Below, piece after piece: positions 38,001-50,055 of a DNA stretch of 64,000 nucleotides. This DNA comes from Cymodocea nodosa (taxonomy: Eukaryota > Streptophyta > Magnoliopsida > Alismatales > Cymodoceaceae), in assembly GCA_036874045.1 (NCBI GenBank), contig CM072342.1, positions 1,014,501 to 1,078,500 of the forward strand, given 5' to 3'. Below the pieces are notes generated by a model. The model saw only the letters and a program-made list of their open reading frames with translations. It was not told the origin of the DNA and did not search any database. Numbering within the stretch: the first letter of the stretch is position 1; every line of letters starts with the position of its first letter. Made by a program: the position numbers and the translations under genes.

Positions 38001-40324
38001 GATGGAATCTGTTTTAATATGCTTCTTCGGTCAAAGAAATATTAAAGTTTGATTCTAATAGACTTAAATATCACTCTTTTTATTAAAGAAAATCTCATTC
38101 ACATGTACCTAATAAATAATAAATAATTGTTCGTGAAAAAAACTTCGATATATATATACACACACACACCAAGGGAAATTGTTGAAAAAGTCTCCACTCT
38201 GTCCATGGCAAATGTGATATTTCCAACCGAAAGGATTACATTTTTTAAAGAGAGACTATTTTCTGTCATAGATATTTATAATATTTTTTATTAAAATATT
38301 TAAAATGAAATATTAAATTTGATTTTAATATACCGTTTGACGACATGAGATGCATAGTTTATGAGAAAACAATATGTGTGATTAAGAACAATAAGATAAA
38401 GCACATCTACGATTTACGACGTCTACAAATAATAAGTAAAAGTAAATCCTAAAATGTACAATATTTGTAAATAAGACCAGTAACGAGCAGTAAACAAAAT
38501 TAAAAATAATTCGTGCAAAAAAGTTATAAGTTTCACTTCAATTTATAAAATCAATGACAAATGACATCATGTCCGAGCAAAATTTAATAAACCTGAAGGT
38601 ATAATATTAGTCTATCTTCGAGGAAAATGTTGTTATTCGCTTGTTTTATCAATTACGAGATCAATGACTTAAATTGACGAGACCTGGTTGTTCCATATCC
38701 GTCGTGTAATTATGATCGACACCTTAAAAGTAGTATATGATATGTTCTCGACGAGTCAATGGAATTTTTTTGACAGATAAAACTCATATTTTATCTCAAT
38801 CGAAAACGCCATCAATAAAATTATTAATCGAATCACATTTCGAAACAATCCGTCATGGCTCATGGTACAACTGTCCAGGTCAACCAAGAGAAGGCACCAC
38901 TTCGCATGTACCAGCGGTTTGGAATCTCAAAACCCCACAAAAAAAGGTAAAAAAAAATAAACATGAATCCAGAAATATAAATACTCGAATCTTCTGTCAA
39001 AAAAAATGAATCAGACACAATACAGTTGTTTTTTTTATTTTTTATTTTTAAAAAAAAGTTGTTGTTGTTATTATTATTATTGTATCTTTATCAGGGTTAA
39101 ATTGTGTGTGATGCTTTAATAGGAAAATATAATTTCTTGTAGTAATTATTATTCACAGTCCTAATCATTTGCATAAACACATTGATATTAGGGTTCGTAA
39201 TTGTATTATATATTTTTAGAATCTGGTAAAATTACGATTGATCAATGCGATAACGTAATCAAAATACGTCGAAAATATAGTCTCATTGAGCCTTATATTT
39301 ATATATCTAAATTCATTTTAAATGGTAAACTTATAATAATCGAACATATCATATCAAAATAACATGACGCTCTTTAAATAGATATTCGGAAAAGGTTCAA
39401 AAAGATATATTAAAAATTAGTGTATCATATCTATTATCGTGCCGTATAAAAAATTCTTAGGTTTTTGCTTTGCATCTTAACAGGGATTAATATTAATAAA
39501 TAATCTGACCTAAAGGAGATAATTATATATTTATAATTTATTTAAAAATTTAAAAAAAAACCATAAAAGTATTTTTAAAAAATCACTCTTTTGTTCTCCT
39601 TTATCAAGGACTCGACGTACGCTAATTTTTTACTTTGAAAAAAAAATAAAATACAACAAAAAAGTTAATATGTAATATCTAAAAATATATTTTAATAATG
39701 ATAAAGGAGTTCATCATATTATCAATATATATGTAAATTCGTACCATAAATAAAATTTTTATGTCAACGTTCAAAAAAAAAGAAAAGAAAGTCGACATAT
39801 ATCGTGTGTGAATAGAAGGAACGGGTCCTTGCATGGACTGTCGTGGTCTCCTCCCCCACAGCTCAACCGCGGCGTTTCCTCACTCTCAACCACCTCTGCC
39901 CCACCAAAGATTCCCACACTCTCTCTCTTATTCACGGCGGCGATTCGATCTTATCCTATCCCGGCATGACGTCGGCGGCCAGCGGAGACAGAGAAGGGAG
40001 TCGCATCCAAGGCGTGGAAGGAATATTCACGGAACACGCACACGCCACGTAAGATTCGTTTCTTTTTCCCTACGCCGACGATTCGCGGCAGCGTTTACGA
40101 TTCCCACCCTCCCCTTCCCCCCTTCTCCTTGTTCCTCCTCTCTTTATTAAAAAAAAAAAAAAACTGTTCTACCTTTTCCCACGCCGAGAACCCAAACCAA
40201 ATCAAACTGTTTCCTTCTGCGAGATTCCCTTCCCTGAGGTGGTTCCGATTCCTTGCCGGACATCCATCCATCCCTCCCTCGTTTTTGTTCTACCTCCCCG
40301 ACGAGGAGGGGGAGGAAGGAAGAG
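35086..40324. other. Long AT-rich spacer and HHO upstream region
   Basis: No gene is recognised in about 4.5 kb. A GC-rich island at 37080-37220 contains a perfect 14-base palindrome (37158-37171) and ACGT cores. A TA/CA compound microsatellite lies at 38149-38169. A small inverted repeat with GTTTGATTATG arms lies near 35530-35640 and may be part of a MITE. From 39830 the DNA becomes GC-richer and is probably the 5' leader or promoter of the GARP factor gene; it holds an upstream ATG at 39834 that could open a uORF if transcribed. Confidence 0.55.
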
Positions 40325-42241
40325 ATGATGGGGTTTCTGAGGGAAGAGGGCGTGAGGAGGTACCTCGAAGCGTTGGAAGATGAGAGGAAGAAGATCCAGA
40401 TGTTCCAGCGTGAGCTACCTCTCTGCTGCGAACTCGTCACCCAAGGTGACGGATTTTTCTTTTTTTGGGGCTTTCGTTTCAGTGCGAACGAAATCTCTAG
40501 GCTTTTTTTTCCTTTTTCCCATGGTTGTTGATTGTTCTCGTGTTTTTTTTTCTGATCCATGTGGATGGATTTTTTTATCTTTTTGCAGCGATTGAGAGTT
40601 ATAAGCAGCAGATGATGTGTGAGGAGGAAACGTCGAACAACGTGCCGGTTCTGGAGGAGTTCATACCGATCAAGCGGGCCAAAAGTGACGAGGAGGAGGA
40701 AGGAGAAGAGGAAAGTAGCAAAGATTTGAAGAGCTGTGAGGATGATGACGAGAAGCGTCTGGGCGAGGAGAAGCTAGATTGGTTGCAATCCGTCCAGCTC
40801 TGGAACCAAACTCCAGACCCACCTAAAGAAGTAAGATTTTTTTTATCACTATGTTGTTTTTCTTCTACTGGATCTGCCGTTAATTTGGATGGGATTTTGC
40901 AGGAAGCAAAAATCGGGAAGCCAATTGTTCTGGAAGCTAAGAAGGTGAAGGGCGCATTCCAACCATTCCACAAAGACCGAAAGAGGACTGCTTCCGTCGA
41001 GGAGCCGACGCCAACACCAACACCAACACCAATACCAACACCAACGCCAACGCCAACGCCAACGCCAACACCAGCTCCACCTCCACCTCCACCTGCGGCA
41101 AGTTCCACGGGCGACACGGGTGGGAGTGGAGGAAGCGGGCGCGATAAGGAAGGAAATTCAAGCAGGAAGCCAAGGAGATGCTGGTCACCCGAGCTCCACC
41201 GGAGGTTTCTCCACGCTCTCCAGCAACTTGGGGGTTCTCATGGTAAACCAACGACCTTCCGAAAGCAATTCTCTATAGACCCAGTGCTTGGATATCGATG
41301 GTACTCATGTGGTGATCCCATTGTTGTGTTGTCTTCTCAGTTGCGACCCCCAAACAGATCAGGGAGTTGATGAAGGTTGATGGCCTCACCAACGACGAAG
41401 TCAAGAGCCATCTCCAGGTCCCTCTTCTCCTCTCATCTCCCTTAGATATTTTTTCTTCTTTCTTCCGCGTTCTTGTTCTAGAAGGTGGCGTCGTTGTGTG
41501 GAGAATCCAGGGCAGTGTTAGAGGTAGTAGTAGCATCGACGTCGCAATCGGTGCAGATAAGCCGTGGAGGAGGACGATTCTCTTCTTCCCATGCCCATCC
41601 ATGTATCTCTCCCGTGACGGCGACGGGATCCCCAATCAACGGTACTCCGGGCCAACCTTCACCGACTTCCATCGTTAGAACCCCATCTGCCAACAACTGG
41701 CAAACACTTTGAAAAGCAAGTAATCGGCCGATCACGGATTGACTTGCCTTCTGGTTCTCTGGATTTACCAGAGCATTCACTGAAATCTTAAGCCCATTCA
41801 TGTCCACGCATATTTGACGTCTTTTTTTTTCCTGTAATTTTCCCATACATACATGGGGAAGTAAATTTTTTAACAATACAATTCTGCATATTTACCGTAT
41901 GTTAAATAACACAGAAGTACCGCCTGCACACAAGACGGCCGAGCCCATCGGCACCCGCGAGCAACGGTGGCGGCGCGCAGACGCCGCAGCTTATCTTGGT
42001 AGGCGGCGGCATCTGGGTTCCACCTCCATCGGACTACACGGCTCCCACCGCCGCGGCGCACCCTGTGACGGAGAGAACCACGGCTCCCACGTGTGGAATC
42101 TACGCTCCCGTGGCGTCCGTCCCGGCGAGATCGAAATGCAACGTCAGCAACAGCAGCGGGGAAGGAGATCCGGCCAATTCGACGAGTTCCCCGGCAACGT
42201 CGAGCTCTTCCCTCACCATCACCGCCACCCCCCGATCGTGA
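40325..42241 (+). CDS. GARP-type MYB transcription factor, NIGT1/HHO family
   Basis: Five exons: 40325-40445, 40589-40830, 40903-41242, 41341-41417 and 41915-42241, giving 368 residues. The N-terminal block [20 protein letters not shown] then [11 protein letters not shown] is the coiled-coil 'HRS1/HHO' domain used for dimerisation. An acidic Glu/Asp/Lys region and the conserved [15 protein letters not shown] follow. The single-repeat GARP DNA-binding domain spans exons 3-5: [55 protein letters not shown]. The C-terminus is Ser/Thr/Ala-rich. Family members are nitrate-induced repressors that couple nitrogen and phosphate signalling or affect flowering time; the subgroup here is not resolved. 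A Pro-Thr repeat sits between the two domains. Start: ATG at 40325, immediately followed by a second in-frame ATG; the frame is open further upstream to 40253, but that part does not look like the family. Confidence 0.92.
41011..41094 (+). repeat. In-frame CCAACA/CCAACG hexamer repeat in the HHO gene
   Basis: About ten six-base units code for alternating Pro-Thr, followed by CCACCT-type units coding for poly-Pro. It lies in the linker before the GARP domain, in frame, so unit number changes would alter linker length without breaking the protein. Confidence 0.9.
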
Positions 42242-44425
42242 GACGGCAAAGGCAACTTTTTGCTTCTGCGGCAGGATTTTACGTTGAGAGAGATTTATAC
42301 ACGTTACAACTTATTTTTCTGTTGTTCTTGTTCTTGATTGGGATGCAATGGACATGGTGGAAGTGGTCGAGTCGCTCTCCCATGTCCATTATTCTCCTCT
42401 ACCTCCTGTAATCTACATGTAGATCAATTATCTTCAGATTTGCAGCTTATTCATACCATCCTCGATGGACTTTATTCTATATTCGATCGGATCCAGTCAC
42501 ATCATCAACAGTTACATCGCATAGCAGTGGTTTTTATATGAATCAAGTTTTGCAGTAAATTAAATTTTTTTAATGATGAAGATTATATCTAAAATAAGTA
42601 TTTGCAAAAGAAAGATATTTATTTATTTTAAATGTAATCTTTATTGTCGATATAATTTAACTAACTTAAGTATATTTAAATTACCTACTTGCCTTATTTT
42701 CATGTTTTTATACTTGGATGATTCTAATCTGAGAGTCCTGTTCCACACAATGAGATACGTTCGTTTCTGGAAAAATATATCATGCACAAAGGAAAAGAAT
42801 ACGTGTGGTGCTTGGAGCTTTTCTTCCCAGCCAACTTGTGAAAAAATAGATAAATAAAAGGCGGACGAGTTGGGTATTATTATTTTACAGGATGGAGAAA
42901 TAGACCAGTATATACCTGGAAAGTGATTGAGGGAGAAATGAGGACCAAACCAATCAATAGATGCACATGGTGGTCCTAATTCTCGTTGAATTCTCATCCA
43001 TTTCCATGATGAATACAAATAGTATATCCCGGAGGTGATACTGTTCAGAAAGAAAGTTATCCCGGACATGATCCTCAGATATCTTGGTGATGTTTTGGTG
43101 TTGGATATCTGTGAAGCGGTTTGTAGGCAAGGGATTGTCTAATTGGATCTTAAAACTTAATATAAATTTTTTTGATAATGATAGCGATTCAATCTTATCA
43201 CATCGCACATGTATTTTCTCTTTTCTAACAGTGGATGGTTAGTCTGATTGACCCTCTCTTTCTTTCTTTTTTATTATAAAAATCTGACAAGTCTTTCAAA
43301 ATTGAGAGGAGAAAATCTTAAGTGAGTTAAAAAGAATTCAACCAAAGTCATTATTATTAGCCTCAAAAAATCACATTCTCACTTCCCTCCGCGTCTTCTG
43401 TTACTTTTTCTAAGAAATTGCACGTAAAATGCCAAATAATTTCTTTCCATCTCCACTTTTTCAACTTCCTTTCTTTCTTTCTTTTTGTCGAAATTTCAAA
43501 AGTCTACTTTCTAAATTTTAAAATTACTTTCAACCACATGCACGTGCCCTTCTTGCGGTAATTACGTTCAGAAAAATCGTGAAGAGAGAACAGGTTTGTG
43601 ATGCATCAATATATATATCTACACATGTACATGAGCGTGCTAAGGTAAGAGCCTAGCACCAAAAATAAAATATACATTTCAAGCGTATAATAAATTAAAC
43701 GAGTGGAACGGTGATGGGTGATTGATTGCTTCAAAGCAAGTTTTTTTTTCTTCTTTTTCATTAATTGGATGCCTCCTCCACGCATATGCTCCTGGGATAT
43801 GCCTTACCTCCCTTACCTTAGAAGATTCATCTTGTCCTCATCAACAACATATGCATTGATTGGCCTTTGCCGTGCAGAATATTCTCAAACAACACGCCCC
43901 TTGACTTTCTCGTAATCCACGAGAAAAATCTAAATTATCAGGGAGAAAAATTAGAGATAATATCCAATGGGCCCAAATGGGCTTCATTATCATTATTATT
44001 GAATCCAATAAGTGATGGCACTTCCAGAGGCCTACGACAGTTTGTTACGCCCTACGTCACAAGGCTTGGGCCCCATTGGGCTTCGGGCAAAAAAAATTGC
44101 TCCATGGGCAGTTGATGATGATGGGGACAGGATTTACCAAACCACGAGGATGCCTACAACCAACCACCGTACTCCAATCAATCATCGCTCGAGCGTAATA
44201 AAATCTAATGAATTATCTATCCATTATACTACAGGGAATAAAATTTTAAATTCAAATCTACATAAAAATGCATAACAATTTTTACGTTGAATAAAATTTG
44301 AACTCTTATTTTTAACTCATTGGACCATTAAGAAAAATGATGAAATGTTCATTGTGTGGATTCTTCTTAACAATAAGCTTCTTCTTTTTTTTTCTTTTCC
44401 TTAATCTCACACAGATACAATAAAG

Positions 44426-45145
44426 GTACGTTTGATAACACTCAAGTTATACTTCTTAATGTTCAAGAGTTGAGATTTAGAAATTGAAAGTTGGATACGA
44501 ATTTCAAAAAAAGTTTGAGAATTGTGTTTGATATGAGATGTAAGTAAATACATTAATAATATAAATATAATTAATGATAACGTTAAAATTGTATTATAAT
44601 TATTATATAAACGTTACATAAATAATATGTTAACATTAATAAATACATTATAATTTAACATTATAACAATACAAGTTAACGTTGACATTATAAGTTATAA
44701 TTAAAGCATAATATGTTAAATAAATAATAAGGACACGTGGGAAATCAATACGTTGCCATAGTATTATAATTATAATACGTTAGATTATTATAATTACAAT
44801 TACATTAAATTATAATTGTAATAGCAAAACATCATTATAATTACATTAATTATAATAGAAAAATTATCATTATAATTACAAGAAAAGCTATCAATTATAA
44901 TTCCATTAAAATCGATACATTAAATTATTAATTATAATTTAATTATTTTATTAAGAATATTCAGGTAACATGTCAAAAATCTGCAATAAAACTGTGAGAG
45001 TTGGAAGAGCTAATTTCTTTTAGCTCTCCAAAATGACTGGTAAGCTACGGAAAAAAAAAAAAAACATGTAATTAAAAAAAATATTTATATGTCATTTGAT
45101 ATATTTTTACAAAAAAGTTAGAGATAGAGTCATACCAAATGTAAC
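44426..45145. mobile_element. AT-rich non-autonomous DNA transposon candidate
   Basis: The left end GTACGTTTGATAACACTC and the reverse complement of the right end (GTTACATTTGGTATGACTC) match as imperfect terminal inverted repeats of about 18 bases. The 720-bp interior is almost only A/T with many TAATTATAAT-type words. I could not define a target-site duplication, so the superfamily is open; GTTTGGTA-like ends occur in hAT and Harbinger MITEs. Confidence 0.45.
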
Positions 45146-45257
45146 ATTAGAGTATTATTTATCCATTTTTTGAAGTAAAAATAATGATTGAGTGTTTACG
45201 GTAAAAAAAAAGTTACCGGGGAAAGCTCATTTTGGGACAGATACCCGTGGGCTGTGG

Positions 45258-45271
45258 CCCCCCCCCCCCCC
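45258..45271. repeat. Poly-C homopolymer, 14 bases
   Basis: An uninterrupted C run, length likely unstable. Confidence 0.95.
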
Positions 45272-45426
45272 ACCATATCTGTGTCGCCAGAGCTATCAAT
45301 CACGATGTCAGATCGCCCCGGGGTCGTGGGGGAGCAGCGATGTGGACTCCTCCCATGGATGCTGCCCCTCCTCTCCCTTCTTCCTTCTCTCTCTCTATTC
45401 TCCCTTTTCCCATCTCATGTATGTCC

Positions 45427-45428
<2 letters not shown>

Positions 45429-45462
<34 letters not shown>

Positions 45463-45468
45463 GTGTGC

Positions 45469-45499
<31 letters not shown>

Positions 45500-45500
45500 G
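45429..45500. repeat. Compound (CT)n-(GC)n-(GT)n microsatellite
   Basis: About 16 CT units are followed by ATGTGT, about 8 GC units and about 8 GT units. The GC/GT half is alternating purine-pyrimidine and so a strong Z-DNA candidate; the CT half can form triplex DNA. Confidence 0.95.
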
Positions 45501-45574
45501 GATGGCGTTGTCGATCTGAGGGCAGAACAAGATGTGACGGGACGTCGCAGTGACAACCCCTAACCTGCCAAGGA

Positions 45575-45614
45575 AGGATGGAGGATGGAGGATGGAGGAT
45601 GGAGGATGGAGGAG
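45575..45614. repeat. GGAGGAT heptamer array
   Basis: About five tandem GGAGGAT units with a degenerate end. Confidence 0.9.
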
Positions 45615-47103
45615 GAAGCATAGGCGGGCGGGCGCCCATCCCAACTCCGCCGACCCTTCGACGACGGGCGAGTGCAGTCCCATCCCATCTTCCTCGACCC
45701 AGGCCTGCACTGATTGATCATTGTCCTCTGCCTTACTGTGGAGGAAGATGGTCAGGGGCCGACGTCTTTTCCCCTACCTCTGTCTGCTGTATCGGTAAGC
45801 GTGGCGAAGACTCCGGCCTCCTCCCTTCTCCCACCCTACTTTTTTTTAAAAAAAAAAGAAAATAAAAAGAAAAAGAAATCATTACAAAATAGAAGACCAA
45901 CGAATGAGGTCATTTGTCTGAAAGATGCTTCCATAAATCTCTGGAAAAAAAATATATATATATAGTGTCCGCCACGGCACTCTTTCATTGCAGATACTTA
46001 AACGTGACTGGGTAAAAAATAATAAGATAATTATAAATCTACGATAAAAATTTCATGAACATTAATTATTGTACTAAATACTTAAAAATTAACTACTTTT
46101 TGATAAACTTAATTGATCGGTTCTTAAATTTTAAAAAATATTAATGAATGTTATTTAAAATTTTAATAGATGGTATACTATACCACGAATTAATTAATTA
46201 GATTTTATTTTGAAAATTATTTAATAAATAAGAGGTGTCATTAAAATGAGGTAAAACTTTTTTCTGTTAAAAGAATTTTAGCTAACATTTTTTTTTTTTC
46301 ATCGAGAATAATGCTCAAAGTTTAAAGTAGGACGTTATTTCTTTTACATTCGTCAAAACGTAACTTTTCTTGACAATCATGCTAGCTCGTTTTTAATGCA
46401 TTTGATTTGACACAAGAATTATTATTACGACTTCTTTTTTAATTAATCAAATACTGGGTGCGCACAGAAAAGAAGGGACATGAAGGAAACCCTAACCCTA
46501 ACACAAAAGTAGGTAGACAGGGAGGCGACTGTGGGATGTGGCTTGTTGCCACATTCAGTAGTATATGCATAGACTTCTCCTTTTTAAAGAGAGGAGGGAA
46601 ATGGAAATAGAAGAACTGGCGGCAAAGGGAGAAGAGGAGGACCACCGTGTGCGTTCCTGAGACGATAGCTTGTGAATAGCGTAATTACCAAGATTTAAAC
46701 TTTAGTAAGAAATATGAACTCTGCTACCGTCTGTTTATTTAGAATATTATAATTTATGCAAACCTAATAAGATGTCAGAGCAATCTAATCCGAAATTGCA
46801 ACTCAAGTTGGCCTTCCCCATCTCACACGACGAACGGTTCCATGTAATTATGACCTACGTGGCGTTCTAGCAAGGATTAATTACTGTTCAGATAACGATT
46901 AAAAATATAATATTGCAACTATTGATATGCAGATATAATCCACAATTACGGATACATAGAATAGTAGCGAGTGTCGGTACGAACATGATCGATGCCAAAC
47001 ATGCGGAGTTCATGCATTCGTGCGTGCCACATCGACACAATAACTGGACCCGTCGCTTAACAAATCACGTCAACTCCGACACCTACGTCGTTGCCGTCGA
47101 TAA

Positions 47104-48452
47104 TCACAGGTCCTTCCCGTTGCCGTGGTGACCGTGATGATGGGCGACGGCGGAGCTGCCCATCTGGTCGAGCAGTCGTGCGAGCTTGGCGTGCTTGGCG
47201 GCCCACATCTCGACCATCTTCGCCTCCTTCGCTTCGGCGTCCCGCTGGATCGCGCAGAGCTGTTCCCGGCACTCGATGTCGATCCGGTCGAGGCAGGAGG
47301 TCTCCTCCGCCCGCAGCGCCCGGATCTTCGCCTCCACTTCTTCCACCTTATCGCGCTTCTTCCTCGCCTTTTCCGATTCCAGTTGCTGCTCCAGGCGGCT
47401 CAGACGCCAGTTCGCCTCCTTCTTGTGCTGCAACCAGCTCTGCCTCCCTTCCTCAAGCTCCCTGCAAAGTTGTGATAGCGCCGCCACTTTCTGCGCTCCC
47501 ACGAATGGGCTCACCTTCGACCGTTCCGATGGGGATAGCGAAAGACTGACGGACGGTGAATTGGTGGTCCCTGTTGTTGGAAGGTTGATACAACGTATGA
47601 CATTCATTAATCATCACCTAACATTTCGCTTCTAAAATCTTAACCATAAATTATGCTTTAACCTGTGACGGTCGTCGTGGAGGAAAGAGCTGAGCAAGGT
47701 GGTAGCGGCATGGACGACGTCGACGACAACATCCACGGTGGAATCACCTGAGGAGCAGGTGGAAGCCCGTGGTGGTGTAGAGGGTTGTGAGAGGACACAT
47801 TACCACCACGAGAGCAACCACCACTCGTGTTACAGGACGTCGATGTGGATGGCGACGACGACGGCGGCGAAAGCCCAACTGGAGCAAGTGTCAGAACCGG
47901 CGCTACACATCCATGTTCCCCGGCATCATCTCCAGCAGCAGCAGCACCACCCAACGAGAATCGTTCCGGCGCTATCGCCTGATCCGTTCCACCGCCCTTC
48001 ACCATGTACTTGTTGGCAAACGTCTCGAGAATATGATCGTACTCCCCTTGCTGCGGCTGAACAAGTCTCGCACCTCCTCCTTGTCGTCTCCCTCCCTGAG
48101 AATAATTCAGGTCCCGCTTCTGCTTGTTCTGCTTCTCCTTGAACACCTCCCACCACTTTCCCAGCCTCTTGGGCGTCCTCCCGGGAAGGTGGGACGCAAT
48201 GAGCTTCCACTTGTTGCCGTGCTTGGCCTGGAGGGACACAACGAGCGACTGTTCGTCTTGGGTCAGGCTGCCTTTCTTGAGTCCGGGCCTCAGGTAGTTT
48301 TTCCACCTCTCAAGGCACGACTTGGGATCTCTGTGGAAGGAAGGGAGGCCCATGCGTTGGGGAAGGAGCGACCATTCTCTTGGGCCATGCTTGCTGACGT
48401 AGGCTCGGAGGATGGCGTCTTCTTCAGGCTGCCACCGTTGGCGATCTCTCAT
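47104..48452 (-). CDS. AS1: ASYMMETRIC LEAVES1 / ROUGH SHEATH2 / PHANTASTICA MYB factor
   Basis: Two exons on the minus strand, 48452-47663 and 47570-47104, separated by a 92-bp AT-rich GT-AG intron, give 418 residues (Arabidopsis AS1 is 367). The R2R3 MYB region is at residues 1 to about 115: [70 protein letters not shown]. Then a Gly/Ser/Pro-rich middle with PQVIPPWML and, in exon 2, [10 protein letters not shown], matching the conserved VTLTLSP motif. The C-terminal coiled coil ([20 protein letters not shown] onward) mediates partner binding. AS1 pairs with the LOB-domain protein AS2 to repress class I KNOX genes and sets leaf polarity. The coding intron is unusual, as family members I recall have uninterrupted coding sequence. 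A short uORF overlaps the start codon. Confidence 0.93.
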
Positions 48453-48490
48453 GGTCTCCCCGGCGAGCCACGGGCTGTAGCGATGACCAT
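48449..48490 (-). promoter_or_regulatory. uORF overlapping the AS1 start codon (ATGA overlap)
   Basis: An ATG at 48490-48488 opens a 13-codon frame ([13 protein letters not shown]) whose TGA stop (48451-48449) overlaps the AS1 ATG (48452-48450) as ATGA. Ribosomes that translate the uORF would terminate exactly at the main start, which would allow termination-reinitiation or reduce AS1 translation. Whether the transcript begins upstream of 48490 is not shown by the sequence. Confidence 0.5.
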
Positions 48491-50055
48491 GTTTGGTGGT
48501 GGTGGCGGCGAAACATGTTACATGTGGTGGTGGTGGTGACCGGTGAGGGGGAGGAATAGAGGGGTGAGAGAGAGCGGGTCAGAGGAGGAATGGGACGGAG
48601 AAATGACGGATCAGGGGAGTGGTGGGCGAAATGAGAGACCGATCACTGAGCACAAGAAAAGCAGTGGGGTTGCTGTTGTCTGCACACTGTTTCGGGTTTT
48701 GATCCATTAAATAAACTGCAAATTTCAGTTATCTCCTCTGCCAGGAGAACGGTAATGTAAACTACTCTTATTATAAAACAAGTAAGCCGTAAAGTTCAGG
48801 TGACTTTGCAGTTATTTTGTTCAACCTTACTCTGGATCATAGTAATATACTAAAGATTCCATTGCGTTAAAATCAACATACAACAATTTGCAATAATCTG
48901 AACTTCTAAACTCGATCCTAGAATACTGCCTCAATGTCAAACCTCCTGTCTCTACAGCATACATTCACCACCCTGGATGCACGTAGATTCTACCAGTATA
49001 TAGCTTGAGTTTGTATATACATCACCATGAGATGTATTTTTCTATGTTGACATTGCTCTATAGATAAAATAGATGTAATTGCCTGTGCACAACAGCCTTA
49101 TCATGTTCACGATACTAACAAGATAAATTGAGATGTTGTAGAGATTCTGTAAGGGGAAAATGCAGGTATACCTTCTAAATTAAATAATACTACACACGCA
49201 TCATCAATTATCTGTTATTATAAAGAGAAGCCCTACTTACCATGAACGTGTATTTTGTTGATGCCTCAAATAACCCTTGTGCAAAATAAGGATTAGATTT
49301 GGACTTGTATTAAAGTGCGCAAGCAGAAGAGTAATGAATTAAACGGACATGTTGTCCAAACATGCCATACGTTCACCCATCTCCAATATCTATCTATACA
49401 TTCAAAACAAAATCAAAGGACATTAAAGTGATTTTGTGGTAAATGAACAAAGATTTTAGAGAGCATTGTTAAAACCTTATATGTAATCCTTTCATTCTTT
49501 TATAACTGTTCACAGCATTGCACACACAGAATCCGCATGTACTTTTTTGCTAGATATAAGTTTTAAAGTTAATAACGTTAGAGAATGTTCCATCAAATCT
49601 AATAATACGTCTAATTCAGCAGCATATTTGTATCAAAAAGGGCAAATGGTATACACGAACTTTTAAAATCATGATGATAGATCTATATATTATTGTCTGA
49701 TTTAAATGTTATACTGGTAATTCTCCCATTCATTAATTATGTGCAGTATATTCCTTCGGATAATCCTTATACATAACTTGTAAGTTCAAAATGTACTTGT
49801 TGCTGTGCCGTGGCTTGACAAAATGGTTGTCTTGGAAGATTCCAATTGAGTAATCACTATTGCTCCATGCAGTTTTTTTGGGTGTACTCTTAACTAGAAA
49901 TGGAATTTCCTCTTACTAAAAAGCAAACAGGCAAAAAGCAAAGTAAACAATGTAGTCAGGTATAGTAACCAAGATTAAATGTTATCAGATAACACAGACT
50001 ACAAAAGAGACAGAAATTTTAAAACGGCAGCAGGAACAATAATTACAACAGCACC
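48453..50055. other. AS1 5' leader and promoter region
   Basis: The 250 bases upstream of the AS1 start are G/A-rich on the plus strand (C/T-rich in the transcript sense) and probably 5' UTR. Further out the DNA is AT-rich. AS1 genes often have an intron in the 5' leader, but I cannot define one here. No other gene is seen before the DUF3353 pseudogene at 50056. Confidence 0.5.

Larger units (their letters stand above)
42242..47103. other. Spacer between convergent HHO and AS1 genes, repeat-rich
   Basis: After the HHO 3' UTR no gene is recognised. Four site II-type motifs cluster at 43968-44082. An AT-rich TIR element fills 44426-45145. A run of 14 C (45258-45271), a compound CT/GC/GT microsatellite (45429-45500) and a GGAGGAT array (45575-45614) follow in a GC-richer island. 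A short telomere-type tract, AAACCCTAACCCTAAC, is at 46487-46502. Open frames in 45.2-45.9 kb are explained by the simple repeats. Confidence 0.55.

Noticed and set aside
45188-45865. ORFs in three frames around 45.2-45.9 kb
   Set aside because: They are driven by CT, GC, GT and GGAGGAT repeats, with no recognisable domain.
46487-46502. Interstitial telomere repeat (AAACCCTAACCCTAAC)
   Set aside because: It is only two units long. It fits a telo-box and not a chromosome-end remnant, and no gene start could be linked to it.
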